A stretch of 64,000 nucleotides of DNA, from the NCBI RefSeq assembly GCF_051650185.1, contig NZ_JBOFIN010000127.1, forward strand, positions 21,204 through 85,203, written 5' to 3'. The notes beneath the pieces are model-generated. The model made no database searches. It worked only from the letters and a program-made list of their open reading frames with translations, and was not told the origin of the DNA. Position 1 is the first letter of the stretch. Each line of letters begins with the position of its first letter. This document shows positions 16,247-24,779 of the stretch, in pieces. The stretch comes from Scandinavium sp051650185 (lineage in GTDB: Bacteria; Pseudomonadota; Gammaproteobacteria; Enterobacterales; Enterobacteriaceae). The position numbers and the translations under genes were made by a program.

Positions 16247-17653
16247 TTACCGCCCCGGCAGCCTAAAATTCAGCCCGCTGGCGTTAATCGTGTGCTGATC
16301 GACCCGGTCGATATCCACGGAGCGCACGCCCTTTTCATTCACGGCTTTGATGTTCGCGAGCGACAGCAAGGTGTCCTCTTTCGCCATAAATTTACCCCGC
16401 ACATCTTTGCGTAAATCGAAGTTCATCGACAGCGCCGGGCCGCGGTCTGCATCCTGCATAACGTTGATATTACGCATGAAAAGGTGCTGCGGCTTGTTGT
16501 GCAGCTCCAGCGAGGCGCGTTTGATATCGAGGTTGGTGATGGAGACAAACGACGGCGCATTGCCTGATGAAATCTGGATGCCCCGCAGTTTGGTCGGCAT
16601 GTCCGTGTTGTCCATCCTGATATTCGAGAGCTGGAAGTTCTGCGGTATCGAGAGGTAATTGCCCTTAATCACGCCGTAGCCAATCAGCATTCCGGCGCTA
16701 TTGACCATCTCGACATTATCAATAATGAAATTATCACAGCCGTAAATTGCCACCGTGGCGTTATCGATTCCCGCCTGTTTACTGAACGCCGGGGTGATAT
16801 TTTGCGCTTTTACATTACGAATGATGAAGTGTTTGCCATTTTCCACATGCACCAGCTGACGACAATTTCGGCCGGTGATGTTCGCCACGACAAAGTTTTT
16901 GACCGACTGATCTTCCGGATAACTGTTGTTATACGTGCTGCCCGCAAGCCCTATTCCGATGCCCCAGTTTATCTTGCCGTTGGTGCAGTTAATGGTGTCG
17001 ATCACATGGTCAGAAATGAGAATGTTCTTATCATTAATGGCGACATTCCATTCAATCGCATCGCCCTGTAACTGGGTAAAACGGCCGTTAGTTATTTTCA
17101 CGCCATCAAACTGGTTATGAAATCCCTGCCTTAAAATGCCGTAGTTCGCTTTGGTGATGGTGATGTTATCGATAAGCAAGTTGCGCATCGTGCGGGTGTC
17201 TTTCCCGCCGATGAAAATCTGCGCGACCGGGCCATAGCCGCTCATCGTCACCCCTTCAATCACGCAGTCTGATCCACGCACATCCAGGCAGATATTGTTG
17301 AGCGTGCCCTGATGGCTGCCGATGATTTTACAGCCATCCTGCAACGCGAAGCGCCCTCGCCCGTTGCCGTTCAGCGCGCCTTCTATTTGCAGCGTTTTCC
17401 CCGGAGGGATGATGATGCCGGTATTGATGTTTTCACAGGTCACGCCTTGCGGAACGGTGACCACATCGCTGTCTTTGAAGGCATCGTTGAAGGCCCGAAT
17501 CCAGTCATTGTGCGTGTTGTAGGCCCGGATATCTGCGGCTTTGGTTTGCCCAACCGCCAAAGCGGCAGGGCTGTTAATGAGAGGCAGAGCAGCCAGCGCA
17601 GAGCTGGCTTGAAGGAAGTGTCGTCGTGAGAGGGAGTACTTTTTTGCAGTCAT
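16247..17653 (-). CDS. wcaM: Colanic acid protein WcaM
   Basis: This is the last gene of the colanic acid operon. The 468-residue protein starts with a twin-arginine signal (SRRHFLQASSALAALPL), indicating Tat export to the periplasm. The rest is Asn/Gly/Ile-rich, with repeated short beta strands (such as IDNITITKANYGILRQ) that fit a right-handed parallel beta-helix like polysaccharide lyases. A glycan-processing role is inferred from the fold; a defined reaction is not known to me. It lies 9 nt after wcaL and closely resembles E. coli WcaM. Confidence 0.95.
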   Translation of the reverse strand: MTAKKYSLSRRHFLQASSALAALPLINSPAALAVGQTKAADIRAYNTHNDWIRAFNDAFKDSDVVTVPQGVTCENINTGIIIPPGKTLQIEGALNGNGRGRFALQDGCKIIGSHQGTLNNICLDVRGSDCVIEGVTMSGYGPVAQIFIGGKDTRTMRNLLIDNITITKANYGILRQGFHNQFDGVKITNGRFTQLQGDAIEWNVAINDKNILISDHVIDTINCTNGKINWGIGIGLAGSTYNNSYPEDQSVKNFVVANITGRNCRQLVHVENGKHFIIRNVKAQNITPAFSKQAGIDNATVAIYGCDNFIIDNVEMVNSAGMLIGYGVIKGNYLSIPQNFQLSNIRMDNTDMPTKLRGIQISSGNAPSFVSITNLDIKRASLELHNKPQHLFMRNINVMQDADRGPALSMNFDLRKDVRGKFMAKEDTLLSLANIKAVNEKGVRSVDIDRVDQHTINASGLNFRLPGR

Positions 17654-17662
17654 GCGACCTCT

Positions 17663-18883
17663 TTACAGCGTCTGCAGCAGGCTCGCCAGTTGGCGGTTGA
17701 TCACCTGCTGGTTAAAGGTGGTTTCCACTTTTTCGCGCGCCTTCGTGACGACAGGCTCCAGCGTTTGCTGTTCATAAGCGCTCAGCGCACTCAGGCGATT
17801 GGCTAACGCAGCCGCGTCATTTTCAGGGACCAGCCAGCCTGATTCGTCCGTTTCAATCAGCTCAGGAATGCCACTGTGAAGGGTCGATACCACCGGAATG
17901 CCGACCGCCATCGCTTCCATCAGCGCCACCGGAATGCCTTCCATATCTCCGTCGGTGCCAGTGACGGAGGGCAGCAGGAACACATCCGCTTCATCGAGCA
18001 TCGCTTTGACTTCATGACTTGGCTTAAAGCCCGGCATCTCCACCACGTCTTCAAGCTGATACTGCTCGATTAGCGTTTTCAGGCGGCGTTCCCACGGGCC
18101 GATACCAAGAATGCGATAGTGGAAATCAACGCCACGCTGTTTGAGCTGGCGGCAGGCTTCAATCGCCACGTGCAGCCCTTTTTTCTCGGTCAGACGGGCA
18201 ACAGAAATGATCTGCAGGGTTTTCCCCGGCTCTTTGGCGGCGCGCAGAGCGAAGCGATCCATGTTCACGCCCATGCGCGACACCGCAATCTTCTCCGGCG
18301 GGCAGCCCATGGTTTGCAGGCGCTTCGCCCACAGGTCGCTAATCGGCAGCATCAAATCGCCACGGCGGAACAGCTGCTGATACTCCGGGGTGTAATGCTG
18401 AAGCACTTCTCGGCTGGAAATATCCACGCCGTGGAACACAGTCGCAATTTTGCCGCGGATCACGCCCAGCTCGCGCAGTTTGGCAGCGGTCACGCCCGCC
18501 GGGCCGAAATGGGCGATAAAGACATCTGCGCTGATAGGCTCAGGATTTTTCGCCGTAATGGAGGAAAGGATCAGGTTACGCGCCTCATTGCCATAACGAC
18601 GCGGATCAAGCGAACGCCAGGTGGCCGCGCGATGCAACCCTTTCAGCGTGTTGGTGGCCCGGTAACGCAGCTTCGCCAGCTTGCCTTCCGGTTCAGCCTG
18701 CAACCAGCGCGTTTTCTCCGCCAGGCCATAACGCCTGAAGGCTTCATGGGTGTTGGTCATGTCGCCTTTCAGCAGCGAGACAATCTCCACCTCATAACCC
18801 ATGTCGATAAACGCGACTATCTGATTTAAAACAAACGTCTCTGACGACAGTGGGAATTTTAACAGGAAGAATCCAATCTTCAT
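17663..18883 (-). CDS. wcaL: Colanic acid glycosyltransferase WcaL
   Basis: A 406-residue GT4 GT-B transferase, the same length as E. coli WcaL. The N-terminal FFLLKFPLSSETFVLNQI is characteristic. The C-terminal Glycos_transf_1 domain shows SVARLTEKKGLHVAIEACRQ and the acidic pair in DMEGIPVALMEAMAVGIPVVS. In colanic acid synthesis it is assigned to a late galactosyl addition on the lipid-linked hexasaccharide. The start overlaps the wcaK stop by 4 nt (ATGA), so the two are translationally coupled. Confidence 0.95.
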   Translation of the reverse strand: MKIGFFLLKFPLSSETFVLNQIVAFIDMGYEVEIVSLLKGDMTNTHEAFRRYGLAEKTRWLQAEPEGKLAKLRYRATNTLKGLHRAATWRSLDPRRYGNEARNLILSSITAKNPEPISADVFIAHFGPAGVTAAKLRELGVIRGKIATVFHGVDISSREVLQHYTPEYQQLFRRGDLMLPISDLWAKRLQTMGCPPEKIAVSRMGVNMDRFALRAAKEPGKTLQIISVARLTEKKGLHVAIEACRQLKQRGVDFHYRILGIGPWERRLKTLIEQYQLEDVVEMPGFKPSHEVKAMLDEADVFLLPSVTGTDGDMEGIPVALMEAMAVGIPVVSTLHSGIPELIETDESGWLVPENDAAALANRLSALSAYEQQTLEPVVTKAREKVETTFNQQVINRQLASLLQTL

Positions 18884-20160
18884 TTCACCTCCTTGATACG
18901 GTCGAGGACCGATTTCACCATATGTATTCCGTTTTCACGCTCGGCTTTGACCGCCACGCGCAGGCGTTCGTTGATAGCAGGCAGTTGGCCCAGTGTGTCA
19001 GCCACCATCGCGCCAAGGCTTCCATCCAGCAAATGTCTGATATCAATCGCCATTTCCGGCATGCCGAGCTGCTGCATGATACCGGCGGATTTGTGTTCGT
19101 AATTGATGGCAATGGCTGGCGTGTCGAAGTTCATCGAGATAATCGCCGAATGCAGGCGTGTGCCCACCGTCAGGTCGCACGCGCCAAGAATTTTGCCCAT
19201 TTCAAGGTCGTTGAGCTCATCCATCACCACGTGATACTGAGCAGGATCCTGAATGTGCTGACGCAAATTCAACGCCACCATCCGGTCATCTTTGTTGTAG
19301 CTGTCGATTCCGGTACAGGTCGACAGCGCAATCACCTGATAACCCGCCTCAATAATGCGATTCACCACGCCCGCAAAGGCTTCTTCGTAGGCCTGCTGGG
19401 TTGTGCCAAGGCGCTTATCGAACGGGGCAAGTTCACGCAGGGTGATAGCCACGCTTTTCTTTTGGCTGATGGTTTTTAGCCAGTGTTCGACAGCATAGCT
19501 CGGCGTGAAATCGTCGTTGTGGTGCTCGACCAGCCAGGCGGTATCCACGCCCTGCTCGACTTTCGCCGTGGTGATGTCGCTGCGCTTCATCAGGTTCAGG
19601 CTGACCGATTCACGCAGGATCAGCGCATCACACTGCGCAAACACATGGTTTGCCAGCTGGTTAAACTGCGGATCCTGGAAGGGCCCCACGCTGTGGCCAA
19701 TCATGTACAACGGCTTTTTCGCCATAAAGGTACAAAGCGCGTGCTCAAACTGCGGCGCGCCATACAAATCCACAAAGAACGAGCCGCCGACCTGGATGAT
19801 GGCGTCGTAGTTGCTGAGCAAACGGACAAAATCGGTGAAGCCCTGAGCGATGCGGATATTGCGCAGCTTGCCCGTGTCGGTCACGCGGGAAAGCAGCACC
19901 TGATGCTGATAGCGACGACGCAGGATTTTCTTCACCCGCCCCATCACCCCGGCAGCATTGTTGTGCTGCTTCATCTGCGCATACAGCGGGTCGCCCATCA
20001 CCGGGCGGTTCAGCAGCCAGGATGAACTCACCGGATAGCGGCTCATCACGTCCACTTCAGCATCCGGGTTCAGGGTGTTGATGGCATCAAGCAGGCCGCG
20101 CAGAATGGCGCTGTCGCCGCGATTACCACAGGTGTGATTGCCTAGAATCAGTAATTTCAT
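18880..20160 (-). CDS. wcaK: Colanic acid pyruvyltransferase WcaK
   Basis: A polysaccharide pyruvyl transferase family protein of 426 residues, identical in length to E. coli WcaK. It adds the pyruvate ketal to the terminal galactose of the colanic acid unit. The start KLLILGNHTCGNRGDSAIL, the central IIQVGGSFFVDLYGAPQ and the late GTRLHSAIISM are family hallmarks. It lies between wzxC and wcaL; the 135-nt gap to wzxC carries REP-like hairpins. Confidence 0.95.
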   Translation of the reverse strand: MKLLILGNHTCGNRGDSAILRGLLDAINTLNPDAEVDVMSRYPVSSSWLLNRPVMGDPLYAQMKQHNNAAGVMGRVKKILRRRYQHQVLLSRVTDTGKLRNIRIAQGFTDFVRLLSNYDAIIQVGGSFFVDLYGAPQFEHALCTFMAKKPLYMIGHSVGPFQDPQFNQLANHVFAQCDALILRESVSLNLMKRSDITTAKVEQGVDTAWLVEHHNDDFTPSYAVEHWLKTISQKKSVAITLRELAPFDKRLGTTQQAYEEAFAGVVNRIIEAGYQVIALSTCTGIDSYNKDDRMVALNLRQHIQDPAQYHVVMDELNDLEMGKILGACDLTVGTRLHSAIISMNFDTPAIAINYEHKSAGIMQQLGMPEMAIDIRHLLDGSLGAMVADTLGQLPAINERLRVAVKAERENGIHMVKSVLDRIKEVK

Positions 20161-20208
20161 GTATGACCTCTAAATCGGGGTTCTTCATTCATCGGGAGCT
20201 GCCTGATG

Positions 20209-20289
20209 CCCTCTCCCTAACCCTCTCCCACGGGGAGAGGGAATGATTTCTCCCCTCGCCCTTAGGGAGAGGGGCCGGGGGAGAGGGGC
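20209..20289. repeat. REP-like paired hairpins between wcaK and wzxC
   Basis: Two palindromes with CCCTCTCCC / GGGAGAGGG arms lie in tandem (about 20221-20241 and 20250-20275), flanked by partial copies of the same arm. Closely related pairs recur at 23203-23299 and 35144-35225. This fits an extragenic palindromic repeat family arranged as a BIME. They sit inside the colanic acid operon, where they may stabilise or attenuate mRNA. Confidence 0.8.
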
Positions 20290-20295
20290 TGGCAC

Positions 20296-21774
20296 TCAAC
20301 CAGCCCGCAATAACACTTTCATTTTTTCACTGCGGCACAGCTGCCGTTTCATCTCCACCACCAGCGGGTGGCGTGAGAGCACAATCATCAGCGCAAATGC
20401 AGCCGCGCCTGCGGCCACCTGCACGGCGAGCAGTAGCGGTAAGGGCAGCGCGTTCTTCAGCACCACGCCCAGGCCGTAGCTCACCGCCAGCGTCGGCAGC
20501 GACAGGTAAAACGGCAGCCACAGGCTCAGCATGTATTCGCGATAGCTTGAGCCCAGCACGGGTTTAATCATCACGAAGTAGCTCAGCACGGTGTTGATGA
20601 TCTGCACGAGTAAAAAGCCCAGCGTCACGCCCAGCGCGCCTGCCAGATGGCCGCCTGCGATAATCGCCGGAATGAACAAGAAGGTTTTAAAGACGTTGAA
20701 TTTGAAGCTGATATCGACGCGAGCTTTGGCCATCAGCAGCGAGCCAATCGGGTTGCCGACAGAACGCAACAGCCCCACCACGCACAGCAGTTGCAGCACA
20801 GGGACAATGCTGACCCACTTCTCGCCAAACACCAGCGGCACCATGTTGTTGCTGACCACCATCAGGCCGAGCAGCACCGGGAAGTTGATGATCCCCACTA
20901 CCGACAGCAGCTTGTAGAAGTTCACGCGAAGCTTCGCGGTATCATCCTGAATCTTGGCAAACGCCGGAAAAAGCACGCGGGTGATAATCGGGTTGAGCTT
21001 CATCGGCGGCACAACCGCCACGTTGTACGCCAGGTTGTAGCCCCCGGCGACGCTCGCGCCAAGAATACGCGCCAGCACCAGCGTCGACAGATTCGTGTTC
21101 ACATAGTTGATGATGCTGTCTGCCGTCAGCCACGCGCCAAAGCGCAGGTTCGAGGAGACAGACGCCAGTGAAAAATGCAGGCCCGGGCGGTAAATCTTGC
21201 GTCCAGACCAGCCGAAAAGCAGCGTGCGCACGGCACTGTTCACCAGATAACCCAGAATGGCCGTCATCGCCAACGGCCAGAAATGAGCGCTGATCACCGT
21301 GAAGGTAAACCCGGCCAGCACGGCCGAGGTTTCAATCATGCCAATCTTGTTGAATTCCAGCTCTTTTTGCATCAGCGCGCGGAACTGCTGCCCGTGTGGG
21401 ATAACCACAAACGCGAACGACAGCGTACGCATCAACGGCGCCAGATCCGGGTTATGCAACACGCTGGCAATCACCCCGCTCAGGGAAAAGACCAGCGCGA
21501 AAACCACCATCCCCAGGCCAACGTTCAGCCAGTACAGGGTGGTGAGCTCAAGGTGGCTTATCTCTTTACGCTGGATGATGGAGTTGGCGATGCCGAAATC
21601 CGACAGCGTGTCCGCGAGGGCGATGATCACCAGCGATACGGTCAGCAGGCCGAACTGGTGATTGTCGATAATGCGGGCCAGCACGGTCATCTGCACCAGC
21701 CCCAGACCGATAATCACCACGGTCGCCATCGCGGACCATTTGGCCCCGCTAATGGTTTTTTCTCTCAGGCTCAT
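20296..21774 (-). CDS. wzxC: Colanic acid flippase WzxC
   Basis: A 492-residue polysaccharide transporter with about twelve to fourteen hydrophobic segments. The N-terminal SLREKTISGAKWSAMATVVIIGLG matches the WzxC subgroup. It translocates the lipid-linked colanic acid repeat across the inner membrane before polymerisation by WcaD. The start lies 9 nt after the wcaJ stop on the same strand. E. coli WzxC has 492 residues as well. Confidence 0.96.
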   Translation of the reverse strand: MSLREKTISGAKWSAMATVVIIGLGLVQMTVLARIIDNHQFGLLTVSLVIIALADTLSDFGIANSIIQRKEISHLELTTLYWLNVGLGMVVFALVFSLSGVIASVLHNPDLAPLMRTLSFAFVVIPHGQQFRALMQKELEFNKIGMIETSAVLAGFTFTVISAHFWPLAMTAILGYLVNSAVRTLLFGWSGRKIYRPGLHFSLASVSSNLRFGAWLTADSIINYVNTNLSTLVLARILGASVAGGYNLAYNVAVVPPMKLNPIITRVLFPAFAKIQDDTAKLRVNFYKLLSVVGIINFPVLLGLMVVSNNMVPLVFGEKWVSIVPVLQLLCVVGLLRSVGNPIGSLLMAKARVDISFKFNVFKTFLFIPAIIAGGHLAGALGVTLGFLLVQIINTVLSYFVMIKPVLGSSYREYMLSLWLPFYLSLPTLAVSYGLGVVLKNALPLPLLLAVQVAAGAAAFALMIVLSRHPLVVEMKRQLCRSEKMKVLLRAG

Positions 21775-21783
21775 CTCGCTACC

Positions 21784-23178
21784 TCAGTACGCCGCTTTGT
21801 TGACAAAGCCTTTGAACACCGTCAGGAACACGATGCGAATATCGAACCACAGGCTCCACTCACGGATGTATTCCAGGTCGAACTCCACACGCTTTTCCAT
21901 CTTCTCAAGCGTGTCGGTTTCACCGCGCCAGCCGTTGATTTGCGCCCAGCCGGTAATGCCCGGTTTCACCTTATGGCGCAGCATGTAGCCTTCGATTAAC
22001 TGGCGATACTGCTCGTTGTGCGCCACAGCATGGGGACGAGGCCCAACAATCGACATGCCTCCGGTCAGGACGTTGATAAACTGCGGCAACTCATCCAGAG
22101 AAGTGCGGCGCAGGAAGTTGCCAACAGGCGTCACGCGCGGGTCGTTTTGCGTCGCTTGCGTCACAACCGCATCATTTTCCATCACCTTCATGGAGCGGAA
22201 CTTCCACACTTTGATAGGTATACCGTCCATCCCGTAACGGGTCTGACGGAAGATAATCGGCCCCGGCGAAGTGAACTTCACCGCCAGCGAAATACACAGC
22301 AGCACCGGTGAAATCAGCAGCAGAATGAGCGAAGAAAGCACGATATCTTCCAGACGCTTAATCACCCGATTCAGCCCGGAAAGCGGCGTGTCATACAGCG
22401 GCACTACCGGCACTCCGTTCACTTCATCAATGCGTGAATGCAGAATATTGAAGGTGAAAACGTCCGGAATGAGGATCACCGAACAGGTGGTATCCGCCAG
22501 GTCACGAACCAGGTCTTTGATTCGCACTTCGTCCTGCATCGACAGCGCAATGTAGACGTTATGAATTTTGCCGCCGCGTGCATCGTCCAGCAGTTGCTCA
22601 TAGTTACCCGCCCAGTCTGCCGTCACGCCGCCCGGTTTGGCATCGTGATAGCTGCCGAGAACATCGAACCCCAGCCACGGCTGATTGCGGAAGCTGTCGA
22701 GCAGCGCCTGCCCCGCAGGCATATCACCCGCGACGGCCACGGTGCGAACGTTGTAACCGCGATGGCGTAACCAGCCCACACCGAAACGAATAAACGTCCG
22801 GCAGCCGATCATTCCGCAGGTGCTTAACACATACCAGCCGAGCCACAGCGAGACGCTGTTGTTGAAGTCGTCGTTGAAGGCCAGTACGCCTGCGGTGAAA
22901 ATCAACGCCAGCGTCCAGTTTTGCAGCAGTAATAAGAGTTCAGTCGTAATGCGCACGCCTCGCCAGGAGCGGTAAAAGTCCGTCATCCCGCCGATCATCT
23001 GAAACACCACCAGGGTTATCAGAACCATCAACTGATGCGTGTAGGTAAAAGGTAATCCCGCCCCTTTGCAGACAACCCACAGGCCACTCACCATGATGGT
23101 GATGTCAGAGAATCGCTGCACCATTGAAATTAACGATGCATTCGTTTTGGCTCGCTCGCGCTTTCTTAGAGTCGTCAT
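21784..23178 (-). CDS. wcaJ: Undecaprenyl-phosphate glucose-1-phosphate transferase WcaJ
   Basis: This polyisoprenyl-phosphate hexose-1-phosphate transferase starts colanic acid synthesis by moving glucose-1-phosphate from UDP-glucose to undecaprenyl phosphate. The 464-residue protein has four or five N-terminal membrane segments, a CoA-binding-like middle domain and the C-terminal catalytic domain. That domain contains KFTSPGPIIFRQTRYGMDG, KVWKFRSM, RRTSLDELPQFINVL and MSIVGPRPH. The frame continues 25 codons upstream into the repeat-bearing gap. The start MTTLRKRERAKTNASL matches the E. coli protein and gives its exact length. Confidence 0.96.
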   Translation of the reverse strand: MTTLRKRERAKTNASLISMVQRFSDITIMVSGLWVVCKGAGLPFTYTHQLMVLITLVVFQMIGGMTDFYRSWRGVRITTELLLLLQNWTLALIFTAGVLAFNDDFNNSVSLWLGWYVLSTCGMIGCRTFIRFGVGWLRHRGYNVRTVAVAGDMPAGQALLDSFRNQPWLGFDVLGSYHDAKPGGVTADWAGNYEQLLDDARGGKIHNVYIALSMQDEVRIKDLVRDLADTTCSVILIPDVFTFNILHSRIDEVNGVPVVPLYDTPLSGLNRVIKRLEDIVLSSLILLLISPVLLCISLAVKFTSPGPIIFRQTRYGMDGIPIKVWKFRSMKVMENDAVVTQATQNDPRVTPVGNFLRRTSLDELPQFINVLTGGMSIVGPRPHAVAHNEQYRQLIEGYMLRHKVKPGITGWAQINGWRGETDTLEKMEKRVEFDLEYIREWSLWFDIRIVFLTVFKGFVNKAAY

Positions 23179-23202
23179 CGTTGTTCCTGTTGTTGATGTT
23201 TT

Positions 23203-23299
23203 CCCCCTCACCCCGGCCCTCTCCCCAAAGGGGCGAGGGAGAAAAGACCGCACCAGGCGATCCCCTCTCCCCTATGGGGAGAGGGTTAGGGTGAGGGGC
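23203..23299. repeat. REP-like paired hairpins between wcaJ and cpsG
   Basis: Two GC-rich palindromes built from CCCTCTCC / GGGGAGAGG arms lie about 10 nt apart, the right one ending GGGTTAGGGTGAGGG. They are near copies of the pairs at 20209-20289 and 35144-35225. Their open reading frames extend neighbouring ORFs artificially (wcaJ upstream). Confidence 0.82.
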
Positions 23300-23305
23300 A
23301 GTGTG

Positions 23306-24676
23306 TTACTGATTCAGCAGCGCCAGAATGTCCTTCGTCCGCGCTTCCATCAGCGAGGTATCGCCGCGAGACTCGACGTTCAGACGCACCACAGGCTCGG
23401 TGTTGGAGGAACGCAGGTTGAAGCGCCAGTCCGCAAACGCGAGGCTGATGCCGTCGGTGCGGTCGATCTCCAGCGCGTGCTGAGCGAAATGTTGCTCCAC
23501 GCGGGCAATGGCCAGAGCAGGCTCTTCCAGCTTGCTGTTGATTTCTCCGCTCGCCGGGAAAGCCAGCATGCGGTCACGCACCAGCTCGCCGAGCGTTTTG
23601 CCTTTCAGGCACAGCAGTTCAGCCACCAGCAGCCAGGGGATCATTCCGCTGTCGCAGTAGGCGAAATCACGGAAATAGTGGTGAGCGCTCATTTCGCCAC
23701 CGTAAATGGCGTCTTCCTGGCGCATGCGCTCTTTGATAAACGCGTGGCCCGTTTTCGACATCACCGGCGTGCCGCCTGCCGCTTCCACCACATCAACGGT
23801 GTTCCAGGAAAGGCGCGGGTCGTGAATGATGCGTTCGCCCGGCGCTTTCTCGAGGAACGCTTCCGCCAGCAGGCCGACAATGTAGTAGCCCTCAATAAAC
23901 TGCCCGGTTTCGTCGAACAGGAAGCAGCGGTCGAAGTCGCCGTCAAAGGCGATGCCCATATCCGCCCCGTGTTCAATCACCGCATTGCGGGTGTCGTCGC
24001 GGCACTCCGGCAGCAGCGGATTCGGGATCCCGTTCGGGAAGTTACCGTCAGGCGTGTTGTGAACTTTGATGAACGTCACCGGCACGTTCAGGGCTTTGAA
24101 GCGAGCTTCCAGCGCATCGACAACCGGGCCCGCCGCGCCGTTACCGGAGTTGATCACCAGCTTCAGCGGCCTGAGGTTAGCGGTGTCGATATAGCCCAGC
24201 AGGTGATCGATGTACGCTTTACGCAGGTCGATTTTCTGGTAGCTGCCGCGTTTTTTGGCATCCACTGGCGGGAAGTCATTCGCTTCCGCCAGACGCTGCA
24301 CATCGCGCAGGCCGGTGTCGCCGCTGATCGGGCGAGCGCCTTCGCGCACCAGCTTCATGCCGTTGTAATCCATCGGGTTATGGCTGGCGGTCACTTCGAT
24401 ACCGCCGTCCACGCCCAGGTTAAACGTGGCGAAATAAATCTCTTCGGTGCCGGAAAGCCCGATATCCAGCACGTCCACGCCCGCATCACGCAGGCCTTTT
24501 GCCAGCGCCATCTTCAGGCTTTCGCTGGTCAGGCGAACATCGCCACCGAGCACGATGGTTTTGGGTTTCAGGAACTCGCCATAGGCACGGCCAATGCGGG
24601 TCGCAATCTCTTCATTCAGCTCTTCACCGAGCTTGCCGCGAATGTCATAGGCTTTAAAACAGGTTAATTTGGTCAT
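23306..24676 (-). CDS. cpsG: Phosphomannomutase CpsG (ManB)
   Basis: Converts mannose 6-phosphate to mannose 1-phosphate for GDP-mannose and then GDP-fucose. The 456-residue protein is an alpha-D-phosphohexomutase with the start CFKAYDIRGKLGEELNEEIA. The phosphoserine loop is TASHNPMDYNGMK, the metal loop DGDFDRCF, the sugar-binding loop GGEMSAHH and the phosphate-binding loop RSSNTEPVVRLN. The ATG chosen (MTKLTCFKAYD) gives the E. coli length; the frame opens seven codons earlier. It follows cpsB with a gap of about 100 nt that carries a REP-like unit. Confidence 0.97.
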   Translation of the reverse strand: MTKLTCFKAYDIRGKLGEELNEEIATRIGRAYGEFLKPKTIVLGGDVRLTSESLKMALAKGLRDAGVDVLDIGLSGTEEIYFATFNLGVDGGIEVTASHNPMDYNGMKLVREGARPISGDTGLRDVQRLAEANDFPPVDAKKRGSYQKIDLRKAYIDHLLGYIDTANLRPLKLVINSGNGAAGPVVDALEARFKALNVPVTFIKVHNTPDGNFPNGIPNPLLPECRDDTRNAVIEHGADMGIAFDGDFDRCFLFDETGQFIEGYYIVGLLAEAFLEKAPGERIIHDPRLSWNTVDVVEAAGGTPVMSKTGHAFIKERMRQEDAIYGGEMSAHHYFRDFAYCDSGMIPWLLVAELLCLKGKTLGELVRDRMLAFPASGEINSKLEEPALAIARVEQHFAQHALEIDRTDGISLAFADWRFNLRSSNTEPVVRLNVESRGDTSLMEARTKDILALLNQ

Positions 24677-24742
24677 GTTTTTACCCTTTTCAGGCAACAG
24701 TCAGCCGTGACCCAAATGGGCCAAAATTTGGTTTTTCAGGAA

Positions 24743-24773
24743 TTGCCCGGCGGCGTGTGACTTGCCGGGCCGG
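24743..24773. repeat. Short REP-like palindrome between cpsB and cpsG
   Basis: GCCCGGCGGCGTG and TTGCCGGGC form an imperfect GC-rich palindrome of the classical enterobacterial REP type, distinct from the CCCTCTCCC family elsewhere in the operon. Confidence 0.55.
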
Positions 24774-24779
24774 TGGTCT

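Noticed and set aside
16208..16247. Inverted repeat AATCCGAG/CTCGGATT at the wcaM stop codon as a terminator
   Set aside because: The loop is long and no T-run follows on the minus strand; support is too weak to list as a feature.
23066..24667. Long plus-strand ORF of 533 codons opposite cpsG
   Set aside because: It is antisense to a fully conserved gene, has His/Arg/Val-rich composition typical of a shadow frame in GC-rich DNA, and has no recognisable domain.
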